The notes beneath the pieces are model-generated. The model was not told where the DNA came from, ran no database searches, and saw only the letters and a list, made by a program, of their open reading frames with translations. The translations under genes were made by a program, and so were the position numbers. This document shows positions 1 to 8,797 of a DNA stretch of 64,000 nucleotides, piece after piece (position 1 is the stretch's first letter; each line of letters opens with the position of its first letter). This DNA comes from Ovoidimarina sp038744785 (lineage in GTDB: Bacteria > Pseudomonadota > Alphaproteobacteria > Rhodobacterales > Rhodobacteraceae), in NCBI GenBank assembly GCA_038744785.1, contig JBCDLX010000015.1, positions 60,554 through 124,553 of the forward strand. Reading direction: 5' to 3'.

Positions 1-222
1 GAGGAAGGCGGTCTTGACGAAGATTGAGATAGTCGCGGCAAGGTAACCTTCGCCGGTGGCGAGGTAGCGCAGAACGAAGGCAAGCGAGACCAGGAATGCA
101 ACGAATTGAAGCGGTGCAAGAACGCCCTGCACGACGGTCCAGACCGATGCATCACGCCGCGCACGCTCGGCCTCTGAATAGAGCTGGCGTGGGGCTCTAC
201 GCTCTGTGCGCATGCCGGACAT
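1..222 (-). CDS. bchF: 2-vinyl bacteriochlorophyllide hydratase BchF, 5' part only
   Basis: The first 74 codons of a minus-strand gene that runs off the left edge of the window. The product begins MSGMRTERRAPRQLYSEAE and continues with WTVVQGVLAPLQF and LRYLATGEGY, which match the N-terminus of BchF as I know it. BchF hydrates the 3-vinyl group of (bacterio)chlorophyllide in the bacteriochlorophyll a branch. Predicted hydrophobic helices begin around residue 30. The start at 222 is chosen because a strong GGGAGG ribosome site lies 5 bases upstream; ATG 213 is an alternative. In relatives bchF heads bchFNBHLM. It is divergent from ppaA, with a PpsR-type palindrome 56 bases upstream of the start. 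Confidence 0.88.
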   Translation of the reverse strand, partial: MSGMRTERRAPRQLYSEAERARRDASVWTVVQGVLAPLQFVAFLVSLAFVLRYLATGEGYLAATISIFVKTAFL

Positions 223-277
223 CCGGACCTCCCAGGAATACCTCGCACGGGCAAGGTTAGCCCTCTGCTCACGAAAG

Positions 278-295
278 TGTCAATTATAACTTACA
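278..295. promoter_or_regulatory. PpsR/CrtJ-type palindrome before bchF
   Basis: A perfect TGT-N12-ACA palindrome, extended to AGTGT...ACACT at the edges. This is the published consensus bound by PpsR/CrtJ in Rhodobacter. It lies 56 bases upstream of the bchF start, a position suited to repressing bchF. Binding here is inferred. Confidence 0.75.
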
Positions 296-425
296 CTCAT
301 ACCGTACAGAATTCATTACAGGTTGATGTGGGGATACGTGCGGGTAAACCGCCCTAAAGGCATCTGGTTTTTATCAGATTTCTACCCTAGCGTGCTCTCT
401 TGGCGCCTCACTCTCGCATCAAGAC

Positions 426-443
426 TGTCAGTTTACTTTGACA
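426..443. promoter_or_regulatory. PpsR/CrtJ-type palindrome before ppaA
   Basis: A second perfect TGT-N12-ACA palindrome, 131 bases from the box at 278 and 93 bases upstream of the ppaA start at 536. It suggests that PpsR controls its own antirepressor, or that the two distant boxes cooperate by looping. The function is inferred from the motif only. Confidence 0.68.
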
Positions 444-535
444 ATTTGGCCCAAAAAGCCGACACTCTGACGTGCGTCATCTGCGCGACTCACCCCGAAG
501 GAGCGCGACTGCCAGGGGCCCCAAGGACTTTAAGA

Positions 536-1339
536 ATGACCGATGGACAGGGACCGTACGGCCTAAAGCCTGAGGACAGCACGGAAAACACCGTCGCGTC
601 TCTTGCATCCCGGGCTATTGCGGTGCTTGCCTCAAAGCGTTTCCACGGCCGCTCACCGGCATCCGAAACCTTGATTCTTGATCTCGTCGACGCTGCGCGT
701 AGTGGCGGTGAGACGGCGCTGAACCAAGCGATCGCCAAGCTTTCACGTGCGGGCATCCCGAACGAAGAGATCATTGACTTTTACATTCCCGAAGCTGCGC
801 GTCGTCTTGGAGACGATTGGTGCTCTGACGGGCTGGGATTTGCCGAGGTGACGATCGGATCGGCGCGCCTTCAGCGGGCAGTTCGGTCTTTGTCAGCACC
901 ACCGCGCTACGCCGACACGGTCGGGGACGCCGAACGGTCGGTGCTGGTCGTAGTCATGGAAGACCATTTTCATACCCTTGGCGCGATGGTGCTGGCAGAG
1001 CAATTGCGGCGGCTCGGCGTGTCGGTCCGACTTCTTCTTGGAGAAACCGAAAGACGCGTGCTGCATACTGTTGCCTCCGGAAACTTCGACGCTATCTTTT
1101 TTTCTGTGGCGGTTGTCGAGCGTCTTGCTGGCCTTCGAGAACTGGTTGAAAAGACAAGAGACGTCTCGCCGGATCCAGTGCCGATTGTTGTAGGCGGCGC
1201 AGTGGGGCATCTCGGAACGGACGTCAGGAAGGTAACAGGTGCGGACCATACTGCTACTGATCCGAGAGAGGCCCTTCGGCTGTGCGGTCTGAAGGTTTCA
1301 ACACCCGGCGCAAGTCCACTGCGCGAGACGAGCCGGTAG
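536..1339 (+). CDS. ppaA: cobalamin-binding photosynthesis regulator PpaA/AerR
   Basis: A 267-residue protein of the PpaA/AerR family, which binds a cobalamin and antagonises the repressor PpsR/CrtJ. Residues 20-125 form the helical domain and residues 135-250 a B12-binding Rossmann domain. The EDHFHTLGA stretch (His144, His146) is in the region where AerR carries its cobalt-ligating histidine. The IVVGG loop near 217-221 also fits. The ATG at 536 is preferred over upstream TTG 323 and ATG 326 because AAGGACT precedes it at good spacing and the family domain starts soon after. ppsR begins 35 bases downstream and is probably co-transcribed, the usual arrangement in Rhodobacteraceae. Confidence 0.88.
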   Translation: MTDGQGPYGLKPEDSTENTVASLASRAIAVLASKRFHGRSPASETLILDLVDAARSGGETALNQAIAKLSRAGIPNEEIIDFYIPEAARRLGDDWCSDGLGFAEVTIGSARLQRAVRSLSAPPRYADTVGDAERSVLVVVMEDHFHTLGAMVLAEQLRRLGVSVRLLLGETERRVLHTVASGNFDAIFFSVAVVERLAGLRELVEKTRDVSPDPVPIVVGGAVGHLGTDVRKVTGADHTATDPREALRLCGLKVSTPGASPLRETSR

Positions 1340-1374
1340 ACGATGAGACGCTCCCGCCATCCGGACGGTCAGCC

Positions 1375-2790
1375 GTGAGTTCGCGGGGAACCAGATACTG
1401 GAATTCGGGGTCAATTCCACTTATAGGACCGGATGTTCTGGGCGATATCATCGCAACGGCATCGGACCTTGGGATCGTCATCTCGGATGTCGGTCAAGTC
1501 CTTAGCGTACTGATCAATCCCACGCATCCCAGCTTTGGCAATCTCGATCACTGGGAAGGGCGGAACATTCGCGACTTTCTAAGTTCGGAATCCATCGCAA
1601 AGCTTGACACCCAGCTTCATGATTTCGCGACCGGCTCGCAAAGCTGGCGGGCGATGGAGTTGAACCACACCGACAGTGGCGACTGGGAGTTCCCGATCCG
1701 CTACACGCTTCATCAGATTGGCCCTGACGGCGCGTTGCTAATGTTAGGCCGGGATTTGCGCCCGATCGCCGAGATGCAAAAGCAGCTCGTCAGCGCGCAG
1801 ATGGCGCTAGAGCGGGATTACGAAACACAGCGCGAGTACGATACTCGGTTTCGTGTACTTATGGACAGTGTGCGCGATGCGACCGTGTTTGTATCGATGA
1901 CATCGCGGCGCATTACCGACATCAATGCCGCGGCCGCCGCGCTTTTGGGCGGCAGTTTGGCAGAGTTGCAGAATTCGCCTTTTGGTCAAGAGTTCGACCA
2001 TCGCCGAAAGAGTGAGTTGGTTGATGCCTTGGCCTCGGCAGCCATCGACGATGCCGCAAAACCGTTGGAGCTTGCAGCGCGACGGTCGCGCAAGCGGCTA
2101 CTCGTTACGCCAAAGCTATTCCGCGCGGCTGGTGAACGGTACTTGATCTGTCGTATCGAGAACGCCGACGAGATAGAACCCGCGACAGACGAACTCACAG
2201 AGAACCTCAACGGACTTTATCAAGAAGGCAGCGACGCAATCGTCTTCACTGATCGCGACGGCGTCATCAAATCAGCGAACGAGGCGTTCTTGAACCTGGC
2301 GGATGTCGCGCACGTCACGCTTGCGCGTGGCAAGCCGGTTGCGGATTATCTGTCGCGGGGCTCGGTTGATGCAAAGGTACTGATCGACAATGCCACGCGG
2401 GCGGGACACATGTCGATGTATGCCACGCGCCTTGTTTCTGAGTTCGGTGGCGAGACGTCGGTTGAGATTTCAGCCACCTATCTTAATGACCGCGCGAACC
2501 CCGCGCTGGTTCTTGTAATTCGAGATGCCAGCCGGGTCGAAGCGGTACGTCGTCCGGGCGTTGGGGTTAGCGACGATGGGATGAAGAACGTTATGGAGCT
2601 TGTGGGCTCCGCCACGTTGAAAGACATCGTGTCGGACACGACCGACGTCGTCGAGAAAATGTGCATCGAAACTGCCGTTGAGTTGACACGTAACAATCGG
2701 GTGGCCGCAGCAGAGATGCTGGGTCTGTCGCGCCAAAGCCTCTATGTGAAACTCCGCAAATACGGCCTGCTCAGCAAAGATCCAAGCTGA
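1375..2790 (+). CDS. ppsR: transcriptional repressor of photosynthesis genes PpsR/CrtJ
   Basis: A 471-residue PpsR/CrtJ, the aerobic repressor of bacteriochlorophyll, carotenoid and light-harvesting genes. An N-terminal domain is followed by two PAS domains (about 155-260 and 280-385), a linker and a Fis-type helix-turn-helix at the C-terminus (AAAEMLGLSRQSLYVKLRKY, about 445-463). The two cysteines tied to redox control in relatives are present: Cys259 (YLICRIE) in the PAS-linker region and Cys430 (EKMCIE) just before the HTH. GTG 1375 is chosen because the product then starts VSSRGTRYWNSGSIPL, like roseobacter homologues; the open frame extends upstream to 1282, inside ppaA. A strong hairpin follows the stop. 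Confidence 0.92.
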   Translation: MSSRGTRYWNSGSIPLIGPDVLGDIIATASDLGIVISDVGQVLSVLINPTHPSFGNLDHWEGRNIRDFLSSESIAKLDTQLHDFATGSQSWRAMELNHTDSGDWEFPIRYTLHQIGPDGALLMLGRDLRPIAEMQKQLVSAQMALERDYETQREYDTRFRVLMDSVRDATVFVSMTSRRITDINAAAAALLGGSLAELQNSPFGQEFDHRRKSELVDALASAAIDDAAKPLELAARRSRKRLLVTPKLFRAAGERYLICRIENADEIEPATDELTENLNGLYQEGSDAIVFTDRDGVIKSANEAFLNLADVAHVTLARGKPVADYLSRGSVDAKVLIDNATRAGHMSMYATRLVSEFGGETSVEISATYLNDRANPALVLVIRDASRVEAVRRPGVGVSDDGMKNVMELVGSATLKDIVSDTTDVVEKMCIETAVELTRNNRVAAAEMLGLSRQSLYVKLRKYGLLSKDPS

Positions 2791-2812
2791 CGAACTTGCT
2801 TTAGGTCGTTGG

Positions 2813-2857
2813 CTCAAGGCCGCATAGTCTTTCAAAGACTGAGCGGCCATCCTTGAG
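2813..2857 (+). terminator. ppsR terminator hairpin
   Basis: A long nested stem: outer arms CTCAAGG (2813-2819) and CCTTGAG (2851-2857), middle arms GGCCGC/GCGGCC and an inner AGTCTTT/AAAGACT stem. It is followed by ACGTTTT. It lies 22 bases after the ppsR stop and should insulate ppsR from bchG. Confidence 0.72.
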
Positions 2858-2905
2858 ACGTTTTGCCCCGCTTCCACGCGCTTGTTCCACTTGTGCGACT
2901 CATTC

Positions 2906-2923
2906 TGTCAACTTAGTCTGACA
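2906..2923. promoter_or_regulatory. PpsR/CrtJ-type palindrome abutting the bchG start
   Basis: A perfect TGT-N12-ACA palindrome whose last base is only 2 bases before the bchG ATG at 2926. A protein bound here would cover the start region of the gene. No partner box with the full consensus is visible upstream; a weaker TGT-N12-ACT match begins near 2883. Confidence 0.75.
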
Positions 2924-2925
2924 TA

Positions 2926-3828
2926 ATGAGTGTCAGCGCTTCGATACCCCCACGCAGTACGCCCGACCCGGCCGCCTTGATTACTCTCCTGAAACCGGTG
3001 ACGTGGTTTCCGCCGATGTGGGCGTTTCTTTGCGGTGTCGTTTCGTCGGGCATTTGGCCGGGCGACAAGTGGGCACTTGTCGTTTTGGGCTTGATCCTCG
3101 CGGGTCCCGTGATTTGCGGGATGAGCCAGGCGGCGAACGATTGGTGTGACCGGCATGTGGACGCAATCAATGAACCTGACCGGCCTATCCCATCGGGCCG
3201 GGTCCCCGGGCGGTGGGGGCTGTGGGTTGCGCTTGCGATGTCTGGACTTGGGCTTGCGATCGGCTGGCAACTGGGGCCCTGGGGCTTTGGCGCGACCGTG
3301 ACGGCAGTGCTGGCGGCTTGGGCCTATTCCTGTGAACCGGTACGCCTAAAGCGCTCTGGCTGGTGGGGCCCTGGGCTCGTTGGCCTGAGTTACGAGACGC
3401 TCCCGTGGTTTACGGGTGCTGCGATCCTGACGGTTGGCGCGCCGTCGTTTGAAGTCGTGACCCTTGCCCTGCTATACGGGCTTGGCGCCCACGGGATCAT
3501 GACGCTGAACGATTTCAAGGCGCTTGAAGGGGACCGGGCGACCGGCGTCAGATCCCTACCCGTCGTCCTGGGCCCTGAAGTTGCGGCCAAGATCGCCTGC
3601 ACTGGAATGGCTCTTCCGCAGTTTGTGATTGTGCCGCTTCTTCTGATTTGGGGACGGCCCTGGCACGCTTTGGGCGTTGCCACTGTGCTGGTCCTTCAGC
3701 TTCTTGCCATGCGGGTGCTGTTTCGCGATCCGCGTGCGAAGGCGCCTTGGTACAACGCAACCGGCGTTGCGCTCTATGTCACCGGCATGATGATCGCGGC
3801 CTTCGCCGTGCGGAGCCTTGGCACATGA
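2926..3828 (+). CDS. bchG: bacteriochlorophyll a synthase (geranylgeranyl/phytyl esterification) BchG
   Basis: A 300-residue UbiA-family membrane prenyltransferase that esterifies bacteriochlorophyllide a with geranylgeranyl or phytyl diphosphate. The family's first Asp-rich loop is present as NDWCDRHVDAINEPDRPIPSG (about residues 71-91) and the second as NDFKALEGDRATG (about 194-206), with about eight hydrophobic helices. LKPVTWFPPMWAF near the N-terminus is characteristic of BchG. The ATG at 2926 fits the family's N-terminus, but no Shine-Dalgarno is visible and a PpsR box ends 2 bases before it, so the mRNA may be leaderless or the start misplaced. The stop overlaps the next gene by ATGA. 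Confidence 0.93.
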   Translation: MSVSASIPPRSTPDPAALITLLKPVTWFPPMWAFLCGVVSSGIWPGDKWALVVLGLILAGPVICGMSQAANDWCDRHVDAINEPDRPIPSGRVPGRWGLWVALAMSGLGLAIGWQLGPWGFGATVTAVLAAWAYSCEPVRLKRSGWWGPGLVGLSYETLPWFTGAAILTVGAPSFEVVTLALLYGLGAHGIMTLNDFKALEGDRATGVRSLPVVLGPEVAAKIACTGMALPQFVIVPLLLIWGRPWHALGVATVLVLQLLAMRVLFRDPRAKAPWYNATGVALYVTGMMIAAFAVRSLGT

Positions 3829-5078
3829 CCGGGCTTGGATGGGGCAGTCTTGTTCGGCTCTGTTTGGTCAATGCCGCGATCGGCGCGATGGCGGCGCTGC
3901 CTGTGAACCTATTCAACCGATTGATGACGGTCGAACTTGCCTTGCCCGCTCTGTTGCCGGGCCTTCTGGTCGCGCTGCACTATGCCGTACAGCTTAGCCG
4001 ACCGGCTTGGGGTCACCGATCTGATCGCGGCGGACAGCGCACACCCTTTATACTGGGCGGGATGGCCGCGCTGGGCTTGGCCGTCTCGCTGGCCGCTTGG
4101 ACGGTTGGAGTTGCGGAAAGTTCTGTGGTGTCGGCCCTGATCCTTTGGGTTATCGCCTACACGATCATCGGGTTCGGCGTTGGGGCGGCGGGAACATCGT
4201 TTCTTGCCCTTCTTGCCGCTGCCGCCCCCGAACGCCGAAGGGGCGCCGCGGCAACGCTGGCTTGGCTCATGCTGATCGCCGGCGCGATCGCGAGTTCCGT
4301 TGGCGTCGGCTCGGCGCTGGAGCCGTATTCGCCCGACCGTTTGACAACCGTTGTCGCTGTCGCCAGCCTGCTGGCCCTCGTCGTCACCTGGATCGGGGTC
4401 TTTGGCATCGAGCGACGCCTAGGACCCCTTCCCGCCCCGTCCGAAACCCGCCTTGCCGCTGCACTGCGCGCGGCCTGGGCGGACCCGCGGGCGCGCAGTT
4501 TCACGGGGTTTGTATTCCTTTCGATTCTTGCGTTCTACTTGTCGGAGCTGGTGTTCGAACCCTTCGCCGGCCACGTACATGGGTTGGCTCCGGACCAGTC
4601 GACTAAGCTTTCAGGCGGTAAGGACGGCGCGGCGTTGATGGGTATGATCGCCGCTGGCCTTTTGTCCACACTCCGAATTGGAAGTCTCAGGTTCTGGGCG
4701 ATCGCGGGATGCGGGATCTCGGCTGCGGGCCTTTTGGCCCTGGGGACAGGGCTGCCGTTGGTACCGGCGACCGTAACGCTGGGCGTCGGCAACGGGCTCT
4801 TCGTTGTGGGAGCCGTCGGTTCGATGATGCGACTCGCCGCAGAAGAAACCGGGGCGACAGGCACGCGCATGGGTGTCTTCGGCGCGGCACAGGCCATTGC
4901 CGCAGGGCTTGCCGGGCTTGTCGCTACCGGCACGCTCGATGCGCTGCGGTGGGGGCTGGAGGATGCTTCTGCCTATGGCGTTCTATTCGCGACCGAGGCT
5001 GCGCTCTTTATTTTGGCTGCCCTGGTGGCGCTTTCCGTTCTGCGGACGCCCGCCCCCGCTGCCGTACCGGGAGAATGA
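3825..5078 (+). CDS. PucC/LhaA-type major facilitator (bchG-bchP associated)
   Basis: A 417-residue protein with about 12 hydrophobic segments, belonging to the BCH2/PucC branch of the major facilitator superfamily. Members (PucC, LhaA, the R. capsulatus ORF428 between bchG and bchP) help assemble light-harvesting complexes or deliver pigment. Family marks include FNRLMTVELALPALLPG near residue 30 and LSRPAWGHRSDRGGQRTPFILGG near 57-79. The start overlaps the bchG stop (ATGA) and the stop lies just before bchP, so bchG, this gene, bchP and idi form one translationally coupled operon. The exact substrate is not known. Confidence 0.87.
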   Translation: MTGLGWGSLVRLCLVNAAIGAMAALPVNLFNRLMTVELALPALLPGLLVALHYAVQLSRPAWGHRSDRGGQRTPFILGGMAALGLAVSLAAWTVGVAESSVVSALILWVIAYTIIGFGVGAAGTSFLALLAAAAPERRRGAAATLAWLMLIAGAIASSVGVGSALEPYSPDRLTTVVAVASLLALVVTWIGVFGIERRLGPLPAPSETRLAAALRAAWADPRARSFTGFVFLSILAFYLSELVFEPFAGHVHGLAPDQSTKLSGGKDGAALMGMIAAGLLSTLRIGSLRFWAIAGCGISAAGLLALGTGLPLVPATVTLGVGNGLFVVGAVGSMMRLAAEETGATGTRMGVFGAAQAIAAGLAGLVATGTLDALRWGLEDASAYGVLFATEAALFILAALVALSVLRTPAPAAVPGE

Positions 5079-5080
5079 CG

Positions 5081-6262
5081 ATGATGTACGATGCGATAGT
5101 GGTCGGGGCTGGCCCGGCCGGGGCCACCGCAGCCGAGGATTTGGCGCGATCCGGCCGTTCGGTGGCCTTCGTCGACCGAGCGGGCAGGATCAAACCTTGC
5201 GGCGGCGCGATCCCGCCGCGCCTGATCACCGATTTTGATATCCCCGACAGTCAGCTTGTCGCCAAGATCCAGACGGCGCGGATGATTTCGCCCACGCAGC
5301 GCCACGTCGATATTCCAATCGAAAACGGATTTGTCGGAATGGTCGATCGTGAACACTTCGACGAGTTTCTGCGTGTTCGTGCGACCCGCGCCGGGGCGCA
5401 TCGTAACACCGGCACGTTCAAGCGGATCGAACGGGACAGGGAAGGCACCCACGTCGTCTATCGCGACAAGGTCTCGGGCAACGAGATGCGGCTGAGCTGT
5501 AAAATCGTGATCGGGGCGGATGGCGCACGTTCGGATGTGGCACGACAGGAAGTTCCAGGCGGCGACACCATTCCTTATGTGATCGCCTACCACGAGATAA
5601 TAAAGGCGCCCGGGAAGGTCGGCCAGTACGATCCGGAAAGGTGTGACGTGGTCTATGATGGGACAATCAGCCCGGATTTCTACGGCTGGGTGTTTCCCCA
5701 CGGCGCAAGTGCATCAGTCGGTATGGGATCGGGCGTAGACGGGGTGGACCTCAAGAAAGCCACGGCAGACCTGCGTGCCGCAAGCGGGCTTGAGCATTGC
5801 GAAACGATCCGGAAGGAAGGCGCCCCGATCCCGCTTAAGCCGCTCGACTGTTGGGACAATGGGCGGGACGTCGTACTGGCGGGCGATGCTGCGGGCGTCG
5901 TGGCACCATCGTCGGGCGAGGGCATATACTACGCCATGATGGGCGGACGGGTCGCAGCCGAAGCGGCGATGGCCGCACTGGCGTCCGGTCGCGTCAAGGA
6001 CCTTGCCCTCGCACGACGCGCATTCATGAAGGAACACAAAACCGTCTTCAAGGTCCTGCGCGCCATGCAGGACGCTTACTATCGGTCCGACGAACGGCGG
6101 GAAAGGTTTGTGTCCCTGTGTCACGATGTCGATGTGCAGCGCCTGACATTCGAAGCCTATATGAACAAGAAGCTCGTCCGCGCGCGCCCCATGGCACATG
6201 TGAAGATCGGGCTGAAGAACCTTGCCCATTTGACGCGACTTGTGCCGGAGACGTTTGCATGA
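5081..6262 (+). CDS. bchP: geranylgeranyl diphosphate/bacteriochlorophyll reductase BchP
   Basis: A 393-residue FAD-dependent reductase of the GGR family. It reduces the geranylgeranyl tail of bacteriochlorophyll a to phytyl. Visible motifs: the dinucleotide-binding GAGPAGATAAEDLA at the N-terminus, PCGGAIPPR after the first strand, GADGARSDVAR mid-protein and the FAD-closing GDAAGVVAPSSGEGI. Three in-frame ATGs (5075, 5081, 5084) cluster here; 5081 has the best spacing (7 bases) from GGGAG at 5069-5073. The stop overlaps the idi ATG (ATGA). Confidence 0.94.
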   Translation: MMYDAIVVGAGPAGATAAEDLARSGRSVAFVDRAGRIKPCGGAIPPRLITDFDIPDSQLVAKIQTARMISPTQRHVDIPIENGFVGMVDREHFDEFLRVRATRAGAHRNTGTFKRIERDREGTHVVYRDKVSGNEMRLSCKIVIGADGARSDVARQEVPGGDTIPYVIAYHEIIKAPGKVGQYDPERCDVVYDGTISPDFYGWVFPHGASASVGMGSGVDGVDLKKATADLRAASGLEHCETIRKEGAPIPLKPLDCWDNGRDVVLAGDAAGVVAPSSGEGIYYAMMGGRVAAEAAMAALASGRVKDLALARRAFMKEHKTVFKVLRAMQDAYYRSDERRERFVSLCHDVDVQRLTFEAYMNKKLVRARPMAHVKIGLKNLAHLTRLVPETFA

Positions 6263-6789
6263 CCGACTTGATACCCGCATGGGTCGATGGCGTCCTGAAG
6301 CCCTATGACAAACTTAAGACCCATCAGTTGGGTCTGAAGCACAAAGCCGTTTCGGTGTTTGTAATGTCGGGGGAAGACGTCCTCGTCCAACAGCGCGCCC
6401 TGTCGAAATACCACACACCGGGGCTTTGGGCGAACTCCTGCTGTACGCATCCGGCCTGGGGCGAGACGCCGGTCGATTGCGCGATCAGACGGCTTCGAGA
6501 GGAATTGGGGATCACAGGGCTTTATCCGTCCCACCGTGACCGGATCGAGTACCGGGCCGACGTGGGGGCCGGGATGATCGAACATGAGGTGGTCGACTTG
6601 TTTCTGGCGGACGCCCCGCGCGACCTGACCGTATCACCGAACTCAGACGAAGTCATGGCGACGCGCTGGACCGACATATACGAGCTCTCGGCCGAGGTTG
6701 CTAGGCGACCCGAACTGTTTACGCCATGGCTTCGAATCTATCTCGAAGAACACCGTGATCGGATCTTCGGACGGCTGGTGCGCGCCTAG
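6259..6789 (+). CDS. idi: isopentenyl-diphosphate delta-isomerase (type I)
   Basis: A 176-residue Nudix-fold isomerase that interconverts IPP and DMAPP. The active-site block NSCCTHPAWGE carries the catalytic Cys and a metal-binding His, and the Nudix-like helix reads RRLREELGI. IEHEVVDLF holds the second acidic catalytic region. It is coupled to bchP by an ATGA overlap, so isoprenoid supply is tied to pigment-tail synthesis. Its stop overlaps the convergent dxs stop by 4 bases, leaving no room for an intergenic terminator. Confidence 0.93.
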   Translation: MTDLIPAWVDGVLKPYDKLKTHQLGLKHKAVSVFVMSGEDVLVQQRALSKYHTPGLWANSCCTHPAWGETPVDCAIRRLREELGITGLYPSHRDRIEYRADVGAGMIEHEVVDLFLADAPRDLTVSPNSDEVMATRWTDIYELSAEVARRPELFTPWLRIYLEEHRDRIFGRLVRA

Positions 6790-8714
6790 GATTGGGCGCG
6801 TGCCTGTCCGACGGGCAAACTGACCACGCCCATCGCCTCAAGCGCCGTTCTGGCGATCTCCTCCGCCGTTAGTCCGGCATCGGCATACATGGCAGCCGGG
6901 CTTGCCTGTTCGATGAACCGATCGGGCAGGGTCATGGTGCGAACCTTCAGACCCCGATCCAAAGCCCCCTTGTTGGCGAGATGGTGAAGCACGTGCGCGC
7001 CGAACCCGCCTTGCGCGCCCTGCTCAACGGTGATCAGCGCCGCATGGTGGCGGGCGAGCTGACCGATCAAGCGGGTGTCAAGCGGCTTGGCGAAGCGGGC
7101 ATCTGCCACAGTTGCGGACACCCCCATCGCCGACAATTCCTCGGCGGCACGAAGACATTCTGATAGATGCGCGCCAAATGACAGAAGCGCGACCGTATTG
7201 CCTTCCCGAATGATGCGACCCTTTCCGATCTCCAGCGGTTCCGGGGTTTCCGGCAGATCCACTCCCACGCCCTCGCCGCGTGGATATCGGAATGCAATGG
7301 GGCCTTCGTCGTAGTCCGCCGCCGTCGCAACCATCCGCACCAGCTCTGCTTCGTCACCCGCTGCCATCACGACAAATCCGGGCAGATTGGCCAGATAGGC
7401 CACATCGAAGGCGCCTGCGTGGGTTGCGCCATCGGCGCCAACCAGGCCTGCGCGATCAATGGCGAAGCGGACCGGAAGCTTCTGCAGTGCCACGTCGTGA
7501 ACGACCTGATCATAGCCGCGCTGAAGGAAGGTCGAATAGATGGCGCAGAACGGGCGCAGGCCGGAAGCCGCCATACCGGCGGCGAAAGTCACGCCATGTT
7601 GCTCTGCAATTCCGACGTCGAACACACGGGCGGGGTAGCGCTTTTCCAGAATGTCGACCCCGGTGCCGGACGGCATCGCCGCCGTGACAGCGACAATACG
7701 TGGATCGGCCTCTGCCAAGCGGGTCAGGGTCTGACCGAAGACCTTGGTATAGGCCGGTGAATTTGCCTTGCCCTTTCGTTGCGCCCCAGAAACCACGTCG
7801 AACTTCGAAACGCCGTGATATTTGTCCGCGCTGGTTTCTGCTGGCGTGTATCCCTTGCCCTTGACCGTGCAGCAATGAATCAAAACAGGACCTGTCGCGC
7901 GCGCCCGCGCCGCGCGCAAGACAGGAAGAAGTTGCGACATGTCGTGCCCGTCAATCGGGCCGACATAGGAAAACCCAAGCTCTTCGAACAAGGTACCGTC
8001 ACCGCCGACGGCGCCTGTTACAAGCTGCCGCGCCCGACGCGCGCTGTCGCGGAACGGACCCGGCAACGCCGCTTCAAAGCCTTCCGCCATCTTCTCAAGC
8101 GCGGCGACACCTGGATTGGCGTAGAGACCCGAAAGGTATTTCGACATGGCGCCGACCGGCGGTGCGATCGACATTTCGTTGTCATTCAGGATAACGAACA
8201 GCCTCCGACCCTCGTGGCCAGCATTGTTCAGCGCTTCATAAGCCATCCCGGCACTGATCGAGCCGTCGCCAATCACCGCAATTGCATCGCCTGTGGACCG
8301 ACCCATGTCCCGACCAACGGCAAAGCCCAGGGCCGCCGAAATCGACGTCGAAGAATGTGCCGCGCCGAACGGATCGTAGTCCGACTCGCTTCGCTTAGTG
8401 AAGCCCGACAGCCCGTCTTTCTGTCGCAAGGTTCGTATCTTGCCACGACGGCCTGTTAAAACCTTATGAGGGTAGCACTGGTGCCCGACATCCCAGATCA
8501 GCTTGTCGAATGGTGTGTTGAAAACCGCGTGGATTGCGACCGAGAGCTCGACAACACCCAGCGAAGAGCCCAGATGACCACCCGTCTCGGACACCGCCGA
8601 GATCACCTCGGCCCGCAACTCGTCCGCGAGCTTGGCAAGCTCTGCGTCGGACAGGGCCTTCAGATCCTGGGGGAAGGCGGCGCGGTCAAGTGTAGGTGTG
8701 ACGGGACGGGTCAT
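6786..8714 (-). CDS. dxs: 1-deoxy-D-xylulose-5-phosphate synthase, copy in the photosynthesis cluster
   Basis: A 642-residue thiamine-diphosphate enzyme that condenses pyruvate and glyceraldehyde 3-phosphate, the entry step of the MEP isoprenoid pathway. Features: SETGGHLGSSLG (substrate His region), the ThDP motif GDGSISAGMAYEALNNAG ending in NDNEMSIAPP, and the pyrimidine-domain IAEQHGVTFAAGMA with the catalytic Glu. The start at 8714 has GGAGAG upstream. It follows pufX after a strong terminator, the position known from Rhodobacter. A second, clearly homologous dxs lies at 36291-38216. Confidence 0.96.
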   Translation of the reverse strand: MTRPVTPTLDRAAFPQDLKALSDAELAKLADELRAEVISAVSETGGHLGSSLGVVELSVAIHAVFNTPFDKLIWDVGHQCYPHKVLTGRRGKIRTLRQKDGLSGFTKRSESDYDPFGAAHSSTSISAALGFAVGRDMGRSTGDAIAVIGDGSISAGMAYEALNNAGHEGRRLFVILNDNEMSIAPPVGAMSKYLSGLYANPGVAALEKMAEGFEAALPGPFRDSARRARQLVTGAVGGDGTLFEELGFSYVGPIDGHDMSQLLPVLRAARARATGPVLIHCCTVKGKGYTPAETSADKYHGVSKFDVVSGAQRKGKANSPAYTKVFGQTLTRLAEADPRIVAVTAAMPSGTGVDILEKRYPARVFDVGIAEQHGVTFAAGMAASGLRPFCAIYSTFLQRGYDQVVHDVALQKLPVRFAIDRAGLVGADGATHAGAFDVAYLANLPGFVVMAAGDEAELVRMVATAADYDEGPIAFRYPRGEGVGVDLPETPEPLEIGKGRIIREGNTVALLSFGAHLSECLRAAEELSAMGVSATVADARFAKPLDTRLIGQLARHHAALITVEQGAQGGFGAHVLHHLANKGALDRGLKVRTMTLPDRFIEQASPAAMYADAGLTAEEIARTALEAMGVVSLPVGQARAQS

Positions 8715-8732
8715 AAGAACTCTCCGCTGGAT

Positions 8733-8768
8733 GAAAAAGACGCCGTCAGAGCATGCTCCGACGGCGTC
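8733..8768 (-). terminator. puf operon terminator
   Basis: On the minus strand, arms GACGCCGTC and GACGGCGTC pair perfectly around an inner GAGCATGCTC palindrome and are followed directly by TTTTT. This is a textbook intrinsic terminator between pufX and dxs, 19 bases upstream of the dxs ATG, so some read-through into dxs remains possible. Confidence 0.85.
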
Positions 8769-8797
8769 AAGTCTCCTGTAGCCAACAGGAAGGGAAC

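Larger units (their letters stand above)
223..535. promoter_or_regulatory. divergent bchF/ppaA control region
   Basis: A gap of about 310 bases between the divergent starts of bchF and ppaA. It is visibly more AT-rich than its surroundings and holds two TGT-N12-ACA palindromes, listed separately. An open frame runs from 323 in phase with ppaA, but its first 71 codons lack the family's sequence character and ppaA has a better start at 536, so I treat this stretch as leader and control DNA. Promoter -35/-10 elements cannot be assigned with confidence. Confidence 0.6.

Noticed and set aside
323..535. N-terminal extension of PpaA from TTG 323
   Set aside because: The 71 extra residues are not family-like and a PpsR box falls inside this stretch, so the start at 536 is preferred.
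2883..2900. A second PpsR site upstream of bchG
   Set aside because: It reads TGT-N12-ACT, one mismatch in the key half-site, so it is only mentioned as a weak match.
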